Shown here one piece after another: positions 1 to 8,701 of a stretch of 64,000 nt of DNA. The stretch is from Bacteroidetes bacterium ADurb.Bin145 (GTDB taxonomy: Bacteria > Bacteroidota > Bacteroidia > Bacteroidales > VadinHA17). The translations under genes were made by a program, and so were the position numbers. The stretch is taken from the NCBI GenBank assembly GCA_002070505.1, contig MWDJ01000006.1, forward strand, positions 62,001 through 126,000, written 5' to 3'. The notes under the pieces were generated by a model. That model saw nothing but the letters and a program-made list of their open reading frames with translations. It ran no database searches and was not told where the DNA came from. Every line of letters starts with the position of its first letter. The first letter of the stretch is position 1.

Positions 1-993
1 CTTGTCCATCTGGGGTATAAGGCTGAAAATGATCCATCGGTACTGGACAGGAAAGCCTCCAGCAAAGAGGAAGCTGTCATTCTCGAAACACTGAAAGACC
101 TGCAGAAAACTGAACCGGGCAAATGGAAACGTGCCGTGAGTGAGCTTAAGGGTATTTCAGAAGAAACCACAACAGGTGTCCACAGACTTTACCAGATGCT
201 TGAAAATAATGAATTGCTGGTACCGGCAATAAATGTTAATGATTCAGTGACAAAATCCAAATTTGATAACCTCTACGGCTGCCGTGAATCTCTTGCCGAC
301 GGAATAAAGAGAGCAACGGATGTGATGATCGCCGGTAAGGTTGTTGTAGTGTGCGGGTATGGTGATGTAGGAAAAGGATGCGCGAAATCAATGAGATCTT
401 ACGGAGCCAGGGTGATCGTTACAGAAATCGATCCTATTTGTGCACTTCAGGCTGCAATGGAAGGATTTGAGGTTAAGACTGTTGAAGATACACTTGATGA
501 AGCAAATATCTTCGTTACAGCAACGGGGAACAGGGATATCATCACGGTTGATCATATGAAAAAAATGAAGGATCAGTCAATCGTATGCAATATCGGCCAT
601 TTTGATAATGAAATTCAGGTTGACAGACTTAACGCACTGAAAGGAGTACAGAAAATCAATATAAAACCTCAGGTTGATAAATACCTTTTTCCGGATGGAC
701 ATGCAATATTCCTGCTTGCAGAAGGACGACTTGTAAATCTTGGCTGTGCAACAGGTCATCCTTCATTCGTTATGAGTAATTCTTTCAGTAATCAGACTCT
801 TGCTCAGATCGATCTGTGGAAGAATGACTACAAGATCGGTGTATACCGTCTTCCAAAATACCTTGATGAAGAAGTTGCGAGGCTCCACCTTGACCAGCTG
901 GGAGTTAAACTCACTATCCTGTCGGAAGAACAGGCTGAATACATTAATGTACCACTGAAAGGTCCATATAAGCCAGATCATTACAGATATTGA
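1..993 (+). CDS. ahcY: Adenosylhomocysteinase (partial, 5' end outside window)
   Basis: This enzyme hydrolyses S-adenosylhomocysteine to adenosine and homocysteine in the cytoplasmic methyl cycle. The reading frame is open from base 1, so the N-terminal part is outside the window. The GTG at 136 is an internal valine codon, not the start. Visible family features are the [11 protein letters not shown] segment, the Rossmann NAD-binding loop [12 protein letters not shown], the ATGNRDII and [10 protein letters not shown] segments, and the family C-terminus ending KPDHYRY. The gene ends with TGA at 991-993. It is followed by a short CCCGA/TCGGG hairpin that belongs to a repeat also seen near 8.66 kb. 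Confidence 0.97.
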   Translation, partial: LVHLGYKAENDPSVLDRKASSKEEAVILETLKDLQKTEPGKWKRAVSELKGISEETTTGVHRLYQMLENNELLVPAINVNDSVTKSKFDNLYGCRESLADGIKRATDVMIAGKVVVVCGYGDVGKGCAKSMRSYGARVIVTEIDPICALQAAMEGFEVKTVEDTLDEANIFVTATGNRDIITVDHMKKMKDQSIVCNIGHFDNEIQVDRLNALKGVQKINIKPQVDKYLFPDGHAIFLLAEGRLVNLGCATGHPSFVMSNSFSNQTLAQIDLWKNDYKIGVYRLPKYLDEEVARLHLDQLGVKLTILSEEQAEYINVPLKGPYKPDHYRY

Positions 994-1008
994 TTTTGTC
1001 TGAGAAGG

Positions 1009-1035
1009 GCTCTCCCGACAAATCGGGGTCGGTTC
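1009..1035. repeat. Short dispersed palindromic repeat, copy 1
   Basis: A 27-base stretch containing the small hairpin CCCGA-CAAA-TCGGG. It matches 8655-8681 at 25 of 27 positions by my alignment. It lies 15 bases after the ahcY stop and could weakly terminate that transcript, but no T-run follows. A related perfect palindrome, CCCGATAGCTATCGGG, occurs at 52345-52360. Confidence 0.6.
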
Positions 1036-1158
1036 TTCGCTCCTCCATATCTATAATCTTTTTAAATGATTGTCAATAACTTGTGGGGAAAGTTAAAATA
1101 TTTATCCTGATTGCTTTAACTATGGAGTTAAATTGGCTGAAACCATAATCGTTGAATT

Positions 1159-1551
1159 ATGAATAAGCTTTTCAATAAAAAGTTACTTTTCTGTTTACTG
1201 ATTTTTTCAATCACTCTTACAGTCTGTGAAGCTCAGTCATTTGACCGGCCGAGGGCTCACAGGCTCCAGAAGAATGTAAGTAAAAGACCCATGAGATCTA
1301 AAACAATTAAAGTAAGGGAACCAGGATCCAGGGAAAAGGCAAAAAAGAAAACCGAGGCTGCTGACAGAAAGAACAGAAGAGAATATGCAAAATATGTAAA
1401 AGACAATCAAAAGCGATCACTTGAGATACAGACACCTGTTGTTCGCGAAAGGATGAAGAAAAACATGAAGACTGCAAACGCCAATTATAAAGCTAAAAGA
1501 AAAATGGTGGCAAGAACAGGCAATAAATCGGGCAAAAAATACTCAAGATAA
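1159..1551 (+). CDS. Small, very basic secreted protein of unknown function
   Basis: A 130-residue protein with a hydrophobic signal peptide at about residues 5-25 (core LLFCLLIFSITLTV, likely cleavage after CEA). The mature part is dominated by Lys and Arg, with few hydrophobic residues. I do not recognise a domain. It stands alone between ahcY and greA, with about 135 bases between it and the greA start. The composition suggests binding to an acidic surface polymer or nucleic acid outside the inner membrane, but that is inference only. The signal peptide and the clean frame make it a plausible real gene. Confidence 0.7.
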   Translation: MNKLFNKKLLFCLLIFSITLTVCEAQSFDRPRAHRLQKNVSKRPMRSKTIKVREPGSREKAKKKTEAADRKNRREYAKYVKDNQKRSLEIQTPVVRERMKKNMKTANANYKAKRKMVARTGNKSGKKYSR

Positions 1552-1596
1552 GTCATAAAAATACTTTTAATGTAATCCACTTATTTTCAGGTTTAT

Positions 1597-1628
1597 TTTG
1601 TATTTTTAAAAATAATTTGCTATATTTG
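1597..1628 (+). promoter_or_regulatory. Bacteroidota-type promoter of greA
   Basis: TTTG at 1597-1600, a 20-base spacer, then TATATTTG at 1621-1628. This matches the Bacteroidota -33/-7 consensus (TTTG, 19-21 bases, TAnnTTTG) exactly. Transcription is expected to begin around 1633-1635, at the foot of the following hairpin. Confidence 0.8.
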
Positions 1629-1634
1629 TTAAAT

Positions 1635-1673
1635 GAAGAGTTCCGGAATCCCACGGAATTCTTCTTATTTTTT
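1635..1673 (+). terminator. Terminator-like hairpin in the greA leader
   Basis: An 11-bp stem (1635-1645 pairing with 1654-1664, one G-U pair) with an 8-base loop, followed by a T-rich tract at 1665-1673. It sits between the greA promoter and start codon. It would form at the very 5' end of the transcript and could attenuate greA or release a short RNA. Confidence 0.6.
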
Positions 1674-1688
1674 AACTAAACAGGAGAA

Positions 1689-2159
1689 ATGGGAGACGTT
1701 TTATATATCACAGAAGAGGGTCTTCAAAAGCTCAAGGAAGAACTTGAGAAGCTCAGGACTGTTGAAAGGCCCATGATTGCCAAGTTGTTAGCTGAGGCAA
1801 CTGACAAGGGTGACCTTACAGAGAATACTGAGTATTCAGCTGCCAAGGAAGCACAGGGCATGCTTGAAATGAAGATCGCTAAACTTGAGGATATCATTGC
1901 CAGATCCAGGATTATTGACGAATCAAAAATAGATAATTCGACGATAAGGATCCTGAACAAAGTGAAGATCAGAAATCTTAAAAGCAATACCGTAATGGAA
2001 TACCAGCTTGTCCCTGAAAGCGAAGCCGATCTGAAAAAAGGGAAAATAGCTGTAAACTCGCCCATCGCCAGCGGACTTATCGGAAAAAAGGTTGGAGATA
2101 CTGTAGAGATAAAGGTCCCTTCAGGAGTGATTCATGTTGAAATAATATCTGTTTCATAA
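1689..2159 (+). CDS. greA: Transcription elongation factor GreA
   Basis: GreA rescues backtracked RNA polymerase by stimulating transcript cleavage through the secondary channel. The 156 residues match the family length. An N-terminal coiled coil (about residues 8-75) carries the acidic tip motif GDLTENTEY; Asp42 and Glu45 correspond to the residues that hold the catalytic metal. The C-terminal FKBP-like domain ends in PSGVIHVEI. ATG at 1689 follows an AGGAGA-like sequence closely. The gene has its own promoter and a leader hairpin. The HIT gene follows 13 bases after its stop and is probably co-transcribed. Confidence 0.97.
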   Translation: MGDVLYITEEGLQKLKEELEKLRTVERPMIAKLLAEATDKGDLTENTEYSAAKEAQGMLEMKIAKLEDIIARSRIIDESKIDNSTIRILNKVKIRNLKSNTVMEYQLVPESEADLKKGKIAVNSPIASGLIGKKVGDTVEIKVPSGVIHVEIISVS

Positions 2160-2172
2160 TAATACTTTAATA

Positions 2173-2565
2173 ATGGCGACTATTTTTAGCAGAATCATAA
2201 AAGGTGAAATACCTTGTTATAAAATAGCAGAAGATGAAAGGTATTTTGCATTTCTTGATATTAATCCCCTCAAGGAAGGCCATACTCTGGTCGTCCCGAA
2301 ACAGGAGACGGATTATATATTTGATCTTGATGACGATCAGCTTGCCGGTTTAATAATATTCTCTAAAAAAATAGCAGCAGCCATTAAAAAAGCATTTCCA
2401 TGTAACAGGATCGGCATAGCCGTACTGGGCCTTGAAGTGCCTCATGCTCATATTCACCTGGTCCCGATGGATTCAATGGAGGATGTGAATTTCAGAAATC
2501 CTAAGCTCAAACTATCTCCCGGACAATTCCAGGAAATTGCAGAAAAGATCAGAGCAAAAATCTAA
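2173..2565 (+). CDS. HIT-family protein (histidine triad nucleotide hydrolase or transferase)
   Basis: A 130-residue member of the histidine-triad superfamily, whose Hint-type members hydrolyse nucleoside phosphoramidates and adenylates. The N-terminal FSRIIKGEIPCYKI segment and the triad HAHIH (His91, His93, His95), the family's nucleotide-phosphate binding site, are visible. Length and order fit a single HIT domain. It lies 13 bases after greA on the same strand. Its cellular substrate cannot be told from sequence. Confidence 0.92.
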   Translation: MATIFSRIIKGEIPCYKIAEDERYFAFLDINPLKEGHTLVVPKQETDYIFDLDDDQLAGLIIFSKKIAAAIKKAFPCNRIGIAVLGLEVPHAHIHLVPMDSMEDVNFRNPKLKLSPGQFQEIAEKIRAKI

Positions 2566-2595
2566 ATATACTTTCCGTACAGATCTGTTTCAGGA

Positions 2596-2622
2596 ATAAT
2601 TCTTTATCTTTAAAAGAATTAT
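2596..2622. repeat. Perfect 10-bp inverted repeat upstream of comF
   Basis: ATAATTCTTT (2596-2605) and AAAGAATTAT (2613-2622) are exact reverse complements around a 7-base loop, 9 bases before the comF start. It could be an operator or a weak leader hairpin. The loop includes a TATCTTTA that resembles a -7 element. Confidence 0.5.
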
Positions 2623-2631
2623 GCTCGCTGC

Positions 2632-3333
2632 ATGAATTATTTCCATGATCTGTTCGACGACCTGCTGAGTCTTCTATTTCCAAGGCTGTGTTACGGTTGC
2701 GGGAATCACCTGCTTAGAAATGAGAAGCTGTTATGTACGGAATGTTATGTTATGATCCCGAGGGCTACTTATCATCTTGAAAGGGGAAATCCTGTGGAAC
2801 AACTTTTCTGGGGAAGATGCAGAATAGAAAGAGCAGCAGCATTTTCATTCTATAACCGTGACAGCCGTATACGCAAAGTGATCCATAATCTTAAATATAA
2901 AGGGATACAGGAAATAGGAATTGAACTGGGAAGGATATACGGTAATATTCTGAACGCATCAGAATTTCTTGACGATATCGATCTTATAGTTCCGGTTCCA
3001 CTGCATATCTCAAAAAGAAGAGCCCGTGGATTCAACCAGAGTGACCTGATTTCCAGAGGCCTGTCAGAAGTTACCGGGCTGCCGGTCGATTACAGATCCC
3101 TGCAGAGGATAACAAAAACAGCAACCCAGACAAAGAGGTCGAGATATGAGCGGTGGGTTAATGTTGAGGGGATATTCACTGTAGCTGACCCTGAGGGAAT
3201 AAGGGGTAAACATGTTCTGCTTGTCGATGATGTTATAACAACCGGATCCACGATAGAGTCCTGCGCAAATGAGCTTCTTAAATCAGAAGGGGTGAAGGTA
3301 AGTGTTGTAGCAATTGCAGTGGCTGTGACATAA
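2632..3333 (+). CDS. comF: ComF-family phosphoribosyltransferase-like protein
   Basis: A 233-residue ComF/GntX-type protein. An N-terminal zinc-ribbon (Cys20, Cys23, Cys35, Cys38) precedes a type-I phosphoribosyltransferase fold with the PRPP loop VLLVDDVITTGST (about residues 195-207). Other family signatures are the VPVPLHISKRRARGFNQ segment and LKYKG. In naturally competent bacteria ComF is needed for DNA uptake across the inner membrane; elsewhere its role is unclear. It converges on ruvC, with only 10 bases between the two stop codons. Confidence 0.93.
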   Translation: MNYFHDLFDDLLSLLFPRLCYGCGNHLLRNEKLLCTECYVMIPRATYHLERGNPVEQLFWGRCRIERAAAFSFYNRDSRIRKVIHNLKYKGIQEIGIELGRIYGNILNASEFLDDIDLIVPVPLHISKRRARGFNQSDLISRGLSEVTGLPVDYRSLQRITKTATQTKRSRYERWVNVEGIFTVADPEGIRGKHVLLVDDVITTGSTIESCANELLKSEGVKVSVVAIAVAVT

Positions 3334-3343
3334 AAATCAACAG

Positions 3344-3904
3344 TCATTTGATCCTTTGAGGATTTTTATTCATGAAATCTTTCCAGCTGTTATATGTTTT
3401 GTGGCCGGAAGGTTTATTCGACTGAAAGAAATGACAAAGAGCCGCTGCCAATCCGTCGGTGGCATCAAGGATTATTCCCTGATCCTGGAAATTTAGCATG
3501 TTCTCAAGCATAGCAGCAACCTGTTCCTTTGATGCTGCACCCTGGCCGGTAATTGACATCTTTATCTTCCTGGGGGCATACTCAAAAATAGGCAGTGATC
3601 TGGATAAGGCTGCAGATATTGCAGCTCCCTGAGCTCTTCCGAGTTTAAGCATCGACTGAACATTCTTTCCGTAAAAAGGAGCCTCAATAGCCAGTTCATC
3701 GGGTTTATATTCATCTATAATACCTGTAACCCTGTCAAATATATGCTTCAGCTTAAGGTAATGATCATCAAATTTTGAAAGGTCGATAACGCCAATAGCC
3801 ATCATCTGAGGCTTTGAGCCGATCACTTTTATGATCCCGTAACCGGTCTTATTTGAGCCGGGGTCAATTCCCAGTATTATCTTTTCCTTAGTTTTTGTTT
3901 TCAA
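3344..3904 (-). CDS. ruvC: Crossover junction endodeoxyribonuclease RuvC
   Basis: RuvC cuts Holliday junctions after RuvAB branch migration. The 186 residues show the RNase-H-like catalytic acids in the right order: Asp14 in [10 protein letters not shown], Glu74 in [10 protein letters not shown], and Asp147/Asp150 in [14 protein letters not shown]. These match the D-E-D-D tetrad of Escherichia coli RuvC. The gene lies 20 bases downstream of the S41 peptidase on the same strand, so co-transcription is likely. No ruvA or ruvB is in the window. Confidence 0.96.
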   Translation of the reverse strand: MKTKTKEKIILGIDPGSNKTGYGIIKVIGSKPQMMAIGVIDLSKFDDHYLKLKHIFDRVTGIIDEYKPDELAIEAPFYGKNVQSMLKLGRAQGAAISAALSRSLPIFEYAPRKIKMSITGQGAASKEQVAAMLENMLNFQDQGIILDATDGLAAALCHFFQSNKPSGHKTYNSWKDFMNKNPQRIK

Positions 3905-3924
3905 ATGCCGGAGATAATTTCTGG

Positions 3925-5238
3925 TTAATAATTCTTTTCTATGATTGCGTTATCCATCAATGAATGTTTTTCAGAAAATATTTTTACCGGAGCAAATGGA
4001 AGAGTCTTTTTATCATCTGAAAAAGATCCGGTTTCAAGGTACCTGATAGCCTCACTCAGGCACATTTCCTTTCTGTCGTTAAAATCGTAAACAATATCAT
4101 CAAGAGCTTTTCCGTCAGGGGCAAAACCATCATAAAAATCCCCTTCTCCTTTCGAATTCACCATTCTGACAGTGATAAGATTGAACCAGTATTTTTTACC
4201 ACAAGGCCAACCGCTCGCACCTACCGGTTTTCCATATGTATTGTCACCTGTTGTAACAACACCTATAATTGGTTTCAGCCCGTTTATTATAGCTTCACTT
4301 GCAGAGGCTGTATAACGCGATGTAATCACCACAATCCTGGGAACCCCCAGGGAATAAGAGGTCATTAAAAAGTTAACTGTTGAATTATATATTGAATTTT
4401 TATTGTTATAAAGCAATCTGGAAAATACCATCCCCGCTTTGCTGTTACCGGCTATATAGCTGGCGAGCAGCTGGGCAATATTAAGATAACCCCCTGAATT
4501 ATACCTCAGATCGAGTATGAGTTCAGTTGCAGATTGGGCCTTTAGATATGTAAAAGCTGTTTCCAGTTCCTGTTTTGAAGCGTCGATAAAAGATTCAAAA
4601 ACTATATGGCCGGCCACTGCACCTGTTTTCAGACGGATAGTATCGCAAAGCAATACTGTATTAATGGAGAAACTTTGTTTCGTTGAAACTATAGTTACTT
4701 CTTTGCCATCGGGTTTCTTAAACAGGAATGTATTTGTAACTCCCGCTTCAGCCGGTCCGATAAGATCAGAATAGGCATTTCCACCGGTTATAAGCAGAGG
4801 AGCGACATCAACCCCGTTGATCTTTTCGACGATCCAGCCTCTTCTGACACCGGCTGTGTAAAGAGGAGAATTCTTGTATATCAGGGCTATCCTTGCCATG
4901 GAAGCAGTATCAATGCCGATCCTGTATCCATGACCAACAAATGTTCCGGCCATTTCGGCATTATAGTCGTCATAATCCGCTACAAAGCTCCACCTGTCAC
5001 GAGCTTTGTACCTTAGAGCTTCCAGGAGCTCGTATGGATCAGCATAATCCTCTTTGTTCACTGTGGGTAGAAGATCGTACCAGAGATACCACTGCTTCAT
5101 GAGGTCATTTAACGTATCCCTGGCCATTGCCGGAGTAACACCCGATGGTTCAGGCTCCGGATCAGGGTCCGGTTCACCCTTATTACAGGCGGTGAAAAGT
5201 GCAATAAATAATAAAAACGGTATATATAGTTTTTTCAT
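3925..5238 (-). CDS. S41-family serine peptidase, lipoprotein
   Basis: A 437-residue C-terminal-processing-type peptidase anchored as a lipoprotein. The lipobox ends at Cys18 (LFTAC) and is followed by an acidic-proline linker (about 21-31). A PDZ-like region (about 105-185) contains [14 protein letters not shown]. The S41 core has [11 protein letters not shown] (about 243-252) and the serine-containing TASASEAI (about 310-317). A lysine in the downstream TYGKPVGAS segment would complete the Ser-Lys dyad. It probably acts in the periplasm or on the outer membrane; the substrate is unknown. Similar Bacteroidota lipoproteins are common and are usually annotated simply as S41 peptidases. Confidence 0.9.
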   Translation of the reverse strand: MKKLYIPFLLFIALFTACNKGEPDPDPEPEPSGVTPAMARDTLNDLMKQWYLWYDLLPTVNKEDYADPYELLEALRYKARDRWSFVADYDDYNAEMAGTFVGHGYRIGIDTASMARIALIYKNSPLYTAGVRRGWIVEKINGVDVAPLLITGGNAYSDLIGPAEAGVTNTFLFKKPDGKEVTIVSTKQSFSINTVLLCDTIRLKTGAVAGHIVFESFIDASKQELETAFTYLKAQSATELILDLRYNSGGYLNIAQLLASYIAGNSKAGMVFSRLLYNNKNSIYNSTVNFLMTSYSLGVPRIVVITSRYTASASEAIINGLKPIIGVVTTGDNTYGKPVGASGWPCGKKYWFNLITVRMVNSKGEGDFYDGFAPDGKALDDIVYDFNDRKEMCLSEAIRYLETGSFSDDKKTLPFAPVKIFSEKHSLMDNAIIEKNY

Positions 5239-5284
5239 TTACAGAAAACTGATAAGAAGGCTGCATGTTGTCAAAGATAGTAAA

Positions 5285-6175
5285 TTATCCTTTTACGGTT
5301 TTCCGGTTCTGGATCCATATACCGGCGATTATAAGCACTAATCCGATGGGAGTAGTAAAGTAGACCGGTTCATGAAGAATAAAATGAACAAAGATCAGGG
5401 AAAGAAAAGGAGCCAGGTAAACCAGGTTGCTTACTTTATCTGTTGAAGGAGCTGTTTGCAGAGCTTTCAGCCAGAAAAGAAAAGTTATGCCCATCTCAAA
5501 CAGTCCTATATAGACAGAAGCGGCGACGCCCTGTAAAGTATATACTGCAGAGGCCCATTTCCTTGTAATTATCATAGTGGCAATGAGGTACATGGAGCCG
5601 AAGAGGAAGTTCAGGAAGAGTTTTACTGTTTCATCTCTTTTGTCCTTTACGTTGAAGATGAAATAGAGAGCCCAGAAGAGAGAGCTGCCAAGTGCCAGAA
5701 GAACACCCTTCAGATCAGAATGACCAGGATTGAAAAGATTACCGCGGGAGGATATTACATAAACACCTGCAAAGCTTATTAAAAGGGCAACAAAACTTTT
5801 GCTTTTTATTTTCTGTCCAAGGATAGGCACGGAAAGAAATACAAGGATGATTGGCCAAACCATATTAAGAGGCTGGGCGATCTGGGCTGGCAGAAGCGAG
5901 TAGGCTTTCAGGAGGATAAGATAGTAGATGAAGGGATTAATTAGTCCAAGAAGTGCCGAAGCCGCCAGTTCCTTCGGCCGGGATAAAGCCAATAAACCTG
6001 TTTTCCGGGAAGAAAGGAGGATTATAAAAAGGACAGTTGCTGAGGTGAGTGAAGCAATTGTGAGCATGGGGAGGATATCCAGCCCATGCAATCCGATCTT
6101 AAAAGCTGTCGGGACCGTCGACCAGAAAAGGATCGCCAGAAGTGCATAGAGATATGGCCGGCGCGAGCTTATCAC
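5285..6175 (-). CDS. EamA/DMT-family transporter
   Basis: A 296-residue, strongly hydrophobic protein with about ten predicted membrane segments arranged as two EamA repeats. This is the layout of drug/metabolite exporters (RhaT/YdcZ-like fold). The N-terminal FWSTVPTAFKIGL is typical of the first EamA helix. It starts with GTG at 6175, immediately after the serS stop codon (TGAGTG on the coding strand), so it is probably translationally coupled to serS. The substrate is unknown; family members export amino acids, purines or other metabolites. Confidence 0.88.
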   Translation of the reverse strand: MISSRRPYLYALLAILFWSTVPTAFKIGLHGLDILPMLTIASLTSATVLFIILLSSRKTGLLALSRPKELAASALLGLINPFIYYLILLKAYSLLPAQIAQPLNMVWPIILVFLSVPILGQKIKSKSFVALLISFAGVYVISSRGNLFNPGHSDLKGVLLALGSSLFWALYFIFNVKDKRDETVKLFLNFLFGSMYLIATMIITRKWASAVYTLQGVAASVYIGLFEMGITFLFWLKALQTAPSTDKVSNLVYLAPFLSLIFVHFILHEPVYFTTPIGLVLIIAGIWIQNRKTVKG

Positions 6176-7450
6176 TCAGTCGATTATCGTAAACCCTGTA
6201 TATGGCACTAGTACTTCAGGCACTTTAATCCCTGATTCTGTCTGGTTATTTTCAAGGAGGGCGGCCACTATCCTTGGCAAAGCAAGGGCACTCCCGTTGA
6301 GGGTGTGAACGAGTTTTGTCTGCTTTTCTCCCTTTTCTTTAAACCGGCATTTAAGCCTGTTAGCCTGAAAAGATTCAAAATTGGACACGGAGCTTACTTC
6401 CAGCCATTTCTTCTGGGCGCCTGACCACACTTCAAAATCATATGTTAGAGAGGAAGTAAAAGACATATCACCTCCACAGAGCCGTATGATACGGTAAGGC
6501 AGATCTAAAGATTTTACAAGACCTTCGACATGAGCAACCATCTCATCAAGAGACTCATAGGAATGATCGGGGTGAGAGATCCTCACAATCTCAACCTTGT
6601 CGAACTGATGGAGCCTGTTAAGTCCTCTTACATGAGCTCCCCATGATCCGGCTTCCCTTCTGAAACAAGGTGTATAGGCTATATTTTTAATTGGCAATTC
6701 TTCTGCATCGAGTATTACATCCCTGTAAATGTTCGTGACAGGTACCTCGGCAGTAGGGATGAGATAGAATCCGTCAAGTGTTACATTATACATCTGGCCT
6801 TCTTTATCCGGGAGCTGACCCGTACCAAAACCGGAATCCTCATTTACAACGATGGGGGGCATTACCTCTTTATATCCTGCTTTTACTCCTTCATCAAGGA
6901 AAAAATTGATCAGGGCCCTTTCAAGTTTCGCACCTTTACCCTTATACACAGGGAATCCGGCGCCAGTGAGCTTTATTCCAAGTTCGAAATCGATTATATC
7001 ATATTTCTTTATAAGGTCCCAGTGAGGCAGGTTTTCATGATCCAGCACCGGCATTATACCGCCGGAACGCATCATAACATTATCTTCAGCTCCACGTCCT
7101 CTGTTCACGGATTGATGAGGCAGGTTGGGAAGGCGTATTATCTCATTTCTTAATTCTTCATCAAGCGGGATGAGTTTATCTGTAAGTGATTTTATCTCAT
7201 CTTTCAGTTTATAGGTCTTTTCCTTTGCCGCCTCAGCTTCAGCAAAATTCCTGCTCTTCATAAGAGCCCCGATCTCCCTGGATATCCTGTTCATGTCAGA
7301 TTGAAGCGCATCAGCCCTGGCCTGTATCTGACGCCGCGAAGCATCGATCTCTAATATCTTGTCAAGAATTTCTTCTGCGTTGAAATTTTTTATGCGGAGA
7401 CGTTCGGCAATAAAGTCCCTTTTTTCTCTTATAAGGTTTATTGTAAGCAT
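6176..7450 (-). CDS. serS: Serine--tRNA ligase
   Basis: SerRS charges tRNA-Ser and tRNA-Sec with serine. The 424 residues match the family. The N-terminal long antiparallel coiled coil (about 30-105) binds the tRNA long arm. The class II catalytic core shows motif 1 around LERALINFFLDE, motif 2 in YTPCFRREAGSWG, and motif 3 near LNGSALALPRIVAALLEN. PTAEVPVTN is also present. Tandem terminators lie between this gene and rpmA, so serS is probably transcribed from its own promoter. Confidence 0.97.
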   Translation of the reverse strand: MLTINLIREKRDFIAERLRIKNFNAEEILDKILEIDASRRQIQARADALQSDMNRISREIGALMKSRNFAEAEAAKEKTYKLKDEIKSLTDKLIPLDEELRNEIIRLPNLPHQSVNRGRGAEDNVMMRSGGIMPVLDHENLPHWDLIKKYDIIDFELGIKLTGAGFPVYKGKGAKLERALINFFLDEGVKAGYKEVMPPIVVNEDSGFGTGQLPDKEGQMYNVTLDGFYLIPTAEVPVTNIYRDVILDAEELPIKNIAYTPCFRREAGSWGAHVRGLNRLHQFDKVEIVRISHPDHSYESLDEMVAHVEGLVKSLDLPYRIIRLCGGDMSFTSSLTYDFEVWSGAQKKWLEVSSVSNFESFQANRLKCRFKEKGEKQTKLVHTLNGSALALPRIVAALLENNQTESGIKVPEVLVPYTGFTIID

Positions 7451-7452
7451 AG

Positions 7453-7491
7453 TAAAAAAATTAATAAAAAAGCAGGCTTTTCAGGCCTGCT
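7453..7491 (-). terminator. Intrinsic terminator (second of a tandem pair) after rplU-rpmA
   Basis: Stem AGCAGGC/GCCTGCT (7471-7477 with 7485-7491) followed, on the minus strand, by a long T-rich tract (7453-7470). It lies between rpmA and serS and would stop read-through from the ribosomal operon. Confidence 0.75.
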
Positions 7492-7502
7492 GTAAAAGTA
7501 TT

Positions 7503-7551
7503 AAAAAACTCCCTATAATTATTTCTCTCAGCTGAAAAGAATAAAGGGAGT
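7503..7551 (-). terminator. Intrinsic terminator (first of a tandem pair) after rpmA
   Basis: Arms ACTCCCT (minus strand, 7551-7545) and AGGGAGT (7514-7508) close a longer imperfect hairpin with further pairing inside, followed by a minus-strand T-run at 7507-7503. It sits 22 bases after the rpmA stop. Confidence 0.8.
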
Positions 7552-7573
7552 CTTAATCTCTTAAAGAAACAGT

Positions 7574-7831
7574 TTATTCTGCACTTTTAACGGATACGTA
7601 GATCTTGTTGTCTTTTTGTTTCCTGAATTCAATTTCTCCGTCAACAAGAGCAAAAAGAGTATGATCTTTTCCAAGGCCAACATTCTGGCCGGGGTTATGC
7701 TTTGTACCTCTCTGGCGTACAATAATATTGCCCGCTTTTGCATGCTGACCGCCAAAAAGTTTCACACCCAGTCTTTTACTGTTTGAGTCACGGCCATTTC
7801 TTGAACTGCCAGCTCCTTTCTTGTGTGCCAT
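7574..7831 (-). CDS. rpmA: 50S ribosomal protein L27
   Basis: L27 reaches toward the peptidyl-transferase centre of the 50S subunit. The 85 residues carry the full family sequence: N-terminal [37 protein letters not shown], and [14 protein letters not shown]. There is no cleavable N-terminal extension of the Firmicutes kind. It lies 31 bases downstream of rplU, the usual L21-L27 pair, and ends before two tandem terminators. Confidence 0.98.
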   Translation of the reverse strand: MAHKKGAGSSRNGRDSNSKRLGVKLFGGQHAKAGNIIVRQRGTKHNPGQNVGLGKDHTLFALVDGEIEFRKQKDNKIYVSVKSAE

Positions 7832-7862
7832 AATTATAATTTTTTAGTTCTTGATTACTTTA

Positions 7863-8387
7863 TCAGGCTTTCCCTTTGGTTGACTTTTTTTCTGCTGGTT
7901 TCTTAGCGGCAGGTTTCTTTTCTGAAACTTTCTTTGCCGGTTCTTTCTTGTCATCAGCTTTCCTGGCGACAGTTTTTCTGGATACAGCCTTTTTCTTTTC
8001 AACCGGTTCTGCTTCCTCAGGTTCAGTTGCTGCAACAGCAGCTTCTTTCTTCGGAGGTTTGGCAGGTTTTGTTTTCTTGCCGTTGATGCTTATGATCTCT
8101 ACCTGGGTAAACTGCTGACGGTGGCCATTCTTAACCCTGTAACCTTTTTTTCTTTTCTTTTTGAATACGATCACCTTGTCTCCTTTAACCTGATTGATGA
8201 CCTGTCCTTCTACAAAGGCTTCTTTTACAACAGGTTCACCAACAATGATCTTTCCTTCATCCTCGACAAGAAGAACCTGATCAAAATTGATCTTATCCCC
8301 TTCTTTCAGATCCAGCCTGTGAACAAAGATCTTTTTTCCTTCTTCAACTTTAAACTGCTGACCTGCAATTTCAACAATAGCGTACAT
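7863..8387 (-). CDS. rplU: 50S ribosomal protein L21 with a long Lys/Ala/Glu-rich C-terminal tail
   Basis: Residues 1 to about 103 are a complete L21 (MYAIVEIAGQQFKVEEG at the start, KKGYRVKNGHRQQFTQVEI near the end of the domain). L21 binds 23S rRNA. Residues about 104-174 add a low-complexity tail with repeated PAKK/PAEKK-like units, first acidic and then basic, resembling histone-H1-like tails. Some Bacteroidota L21 proteins are known to be extended this way. The frame is open to the natural stop, so this is not a sequencing fusion. A promoter lies about 95 bases upstream of the start. Confidence 0.96.
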   Translation of the reverse strand: MYAIVEIAGQQFKVEEGKKIFVHRLDLKEGDKINFDQVLLVEDEGKIIVGEPVVKEAFVEGQVINQVKGDKVIVFKKKRKKGYRVKNGHRQQFTQVEIISINGKKTKPAKPPKKEAAVAATEPEEAEPVEKKKAVSRKTVARKADDKKEPAKKVSEKKPAAKKPAEKKSTKGKA

Positions 8388-8480
8388 TCTGTTTTGTTAT
8401 TATGTTACTCCGTAAGGCGTATAGGATTTAAAATCTTATAACTTCGCTAAGCCCTGGCGGATTGATCCAAATTCGGACTG

Positions 8481-8510
8481 CAAAGATATATAAAATAGAT
8501 TATTTACAAA
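8481..8510 (-). promoter_or_regulatory. Promoter of the rplU-rpmA operon
   Basis: On the minus strand: TTTG (8510-8507), 18 bases, TATCTTTG (8488-8481). This fits the Bacteroidota consensus with a slightly short spacer. Transcription from about 8475 would give a leader of roughly 88 bases before L21, long enough to hold a ribosomal-protein leader structure. Confidence 0.65.
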
Positions 8511-8654
8511 TCAATCTGCTGATTTTTATAATTTCGATATCCTTCATTGAGATAGCCGGTCAAAAAGTACTTTATCCCCTGCAGGGAAAATATCTACCCT
8601 TTGTACACATCTGTTAATTCACTTCTGTAACAGGCTTGAGATTACCTTCGGTGA

Positions 8655-8698
8655 GCTCTCCCGACAAGTCGGGATCGGTTCCTCTCCCGATGAATCGG
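8655..8698. repeat. Short dispersed palindromic repeat, copy 2, with an adjacent related hairpin
   Basis: 8655-8681 is the second copy of the repeat at 1009-1035. It is followed directly by another small hairpin of the same kind, CCCGA-TGAA-TCGGG at 8685-8698. It is part of the 820-base gap between rplU and the bifunctional nuclease gene, in which I see no credible gene. Confidence 0.6.
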
Positions 8699-8701
8699 GA
8701 T

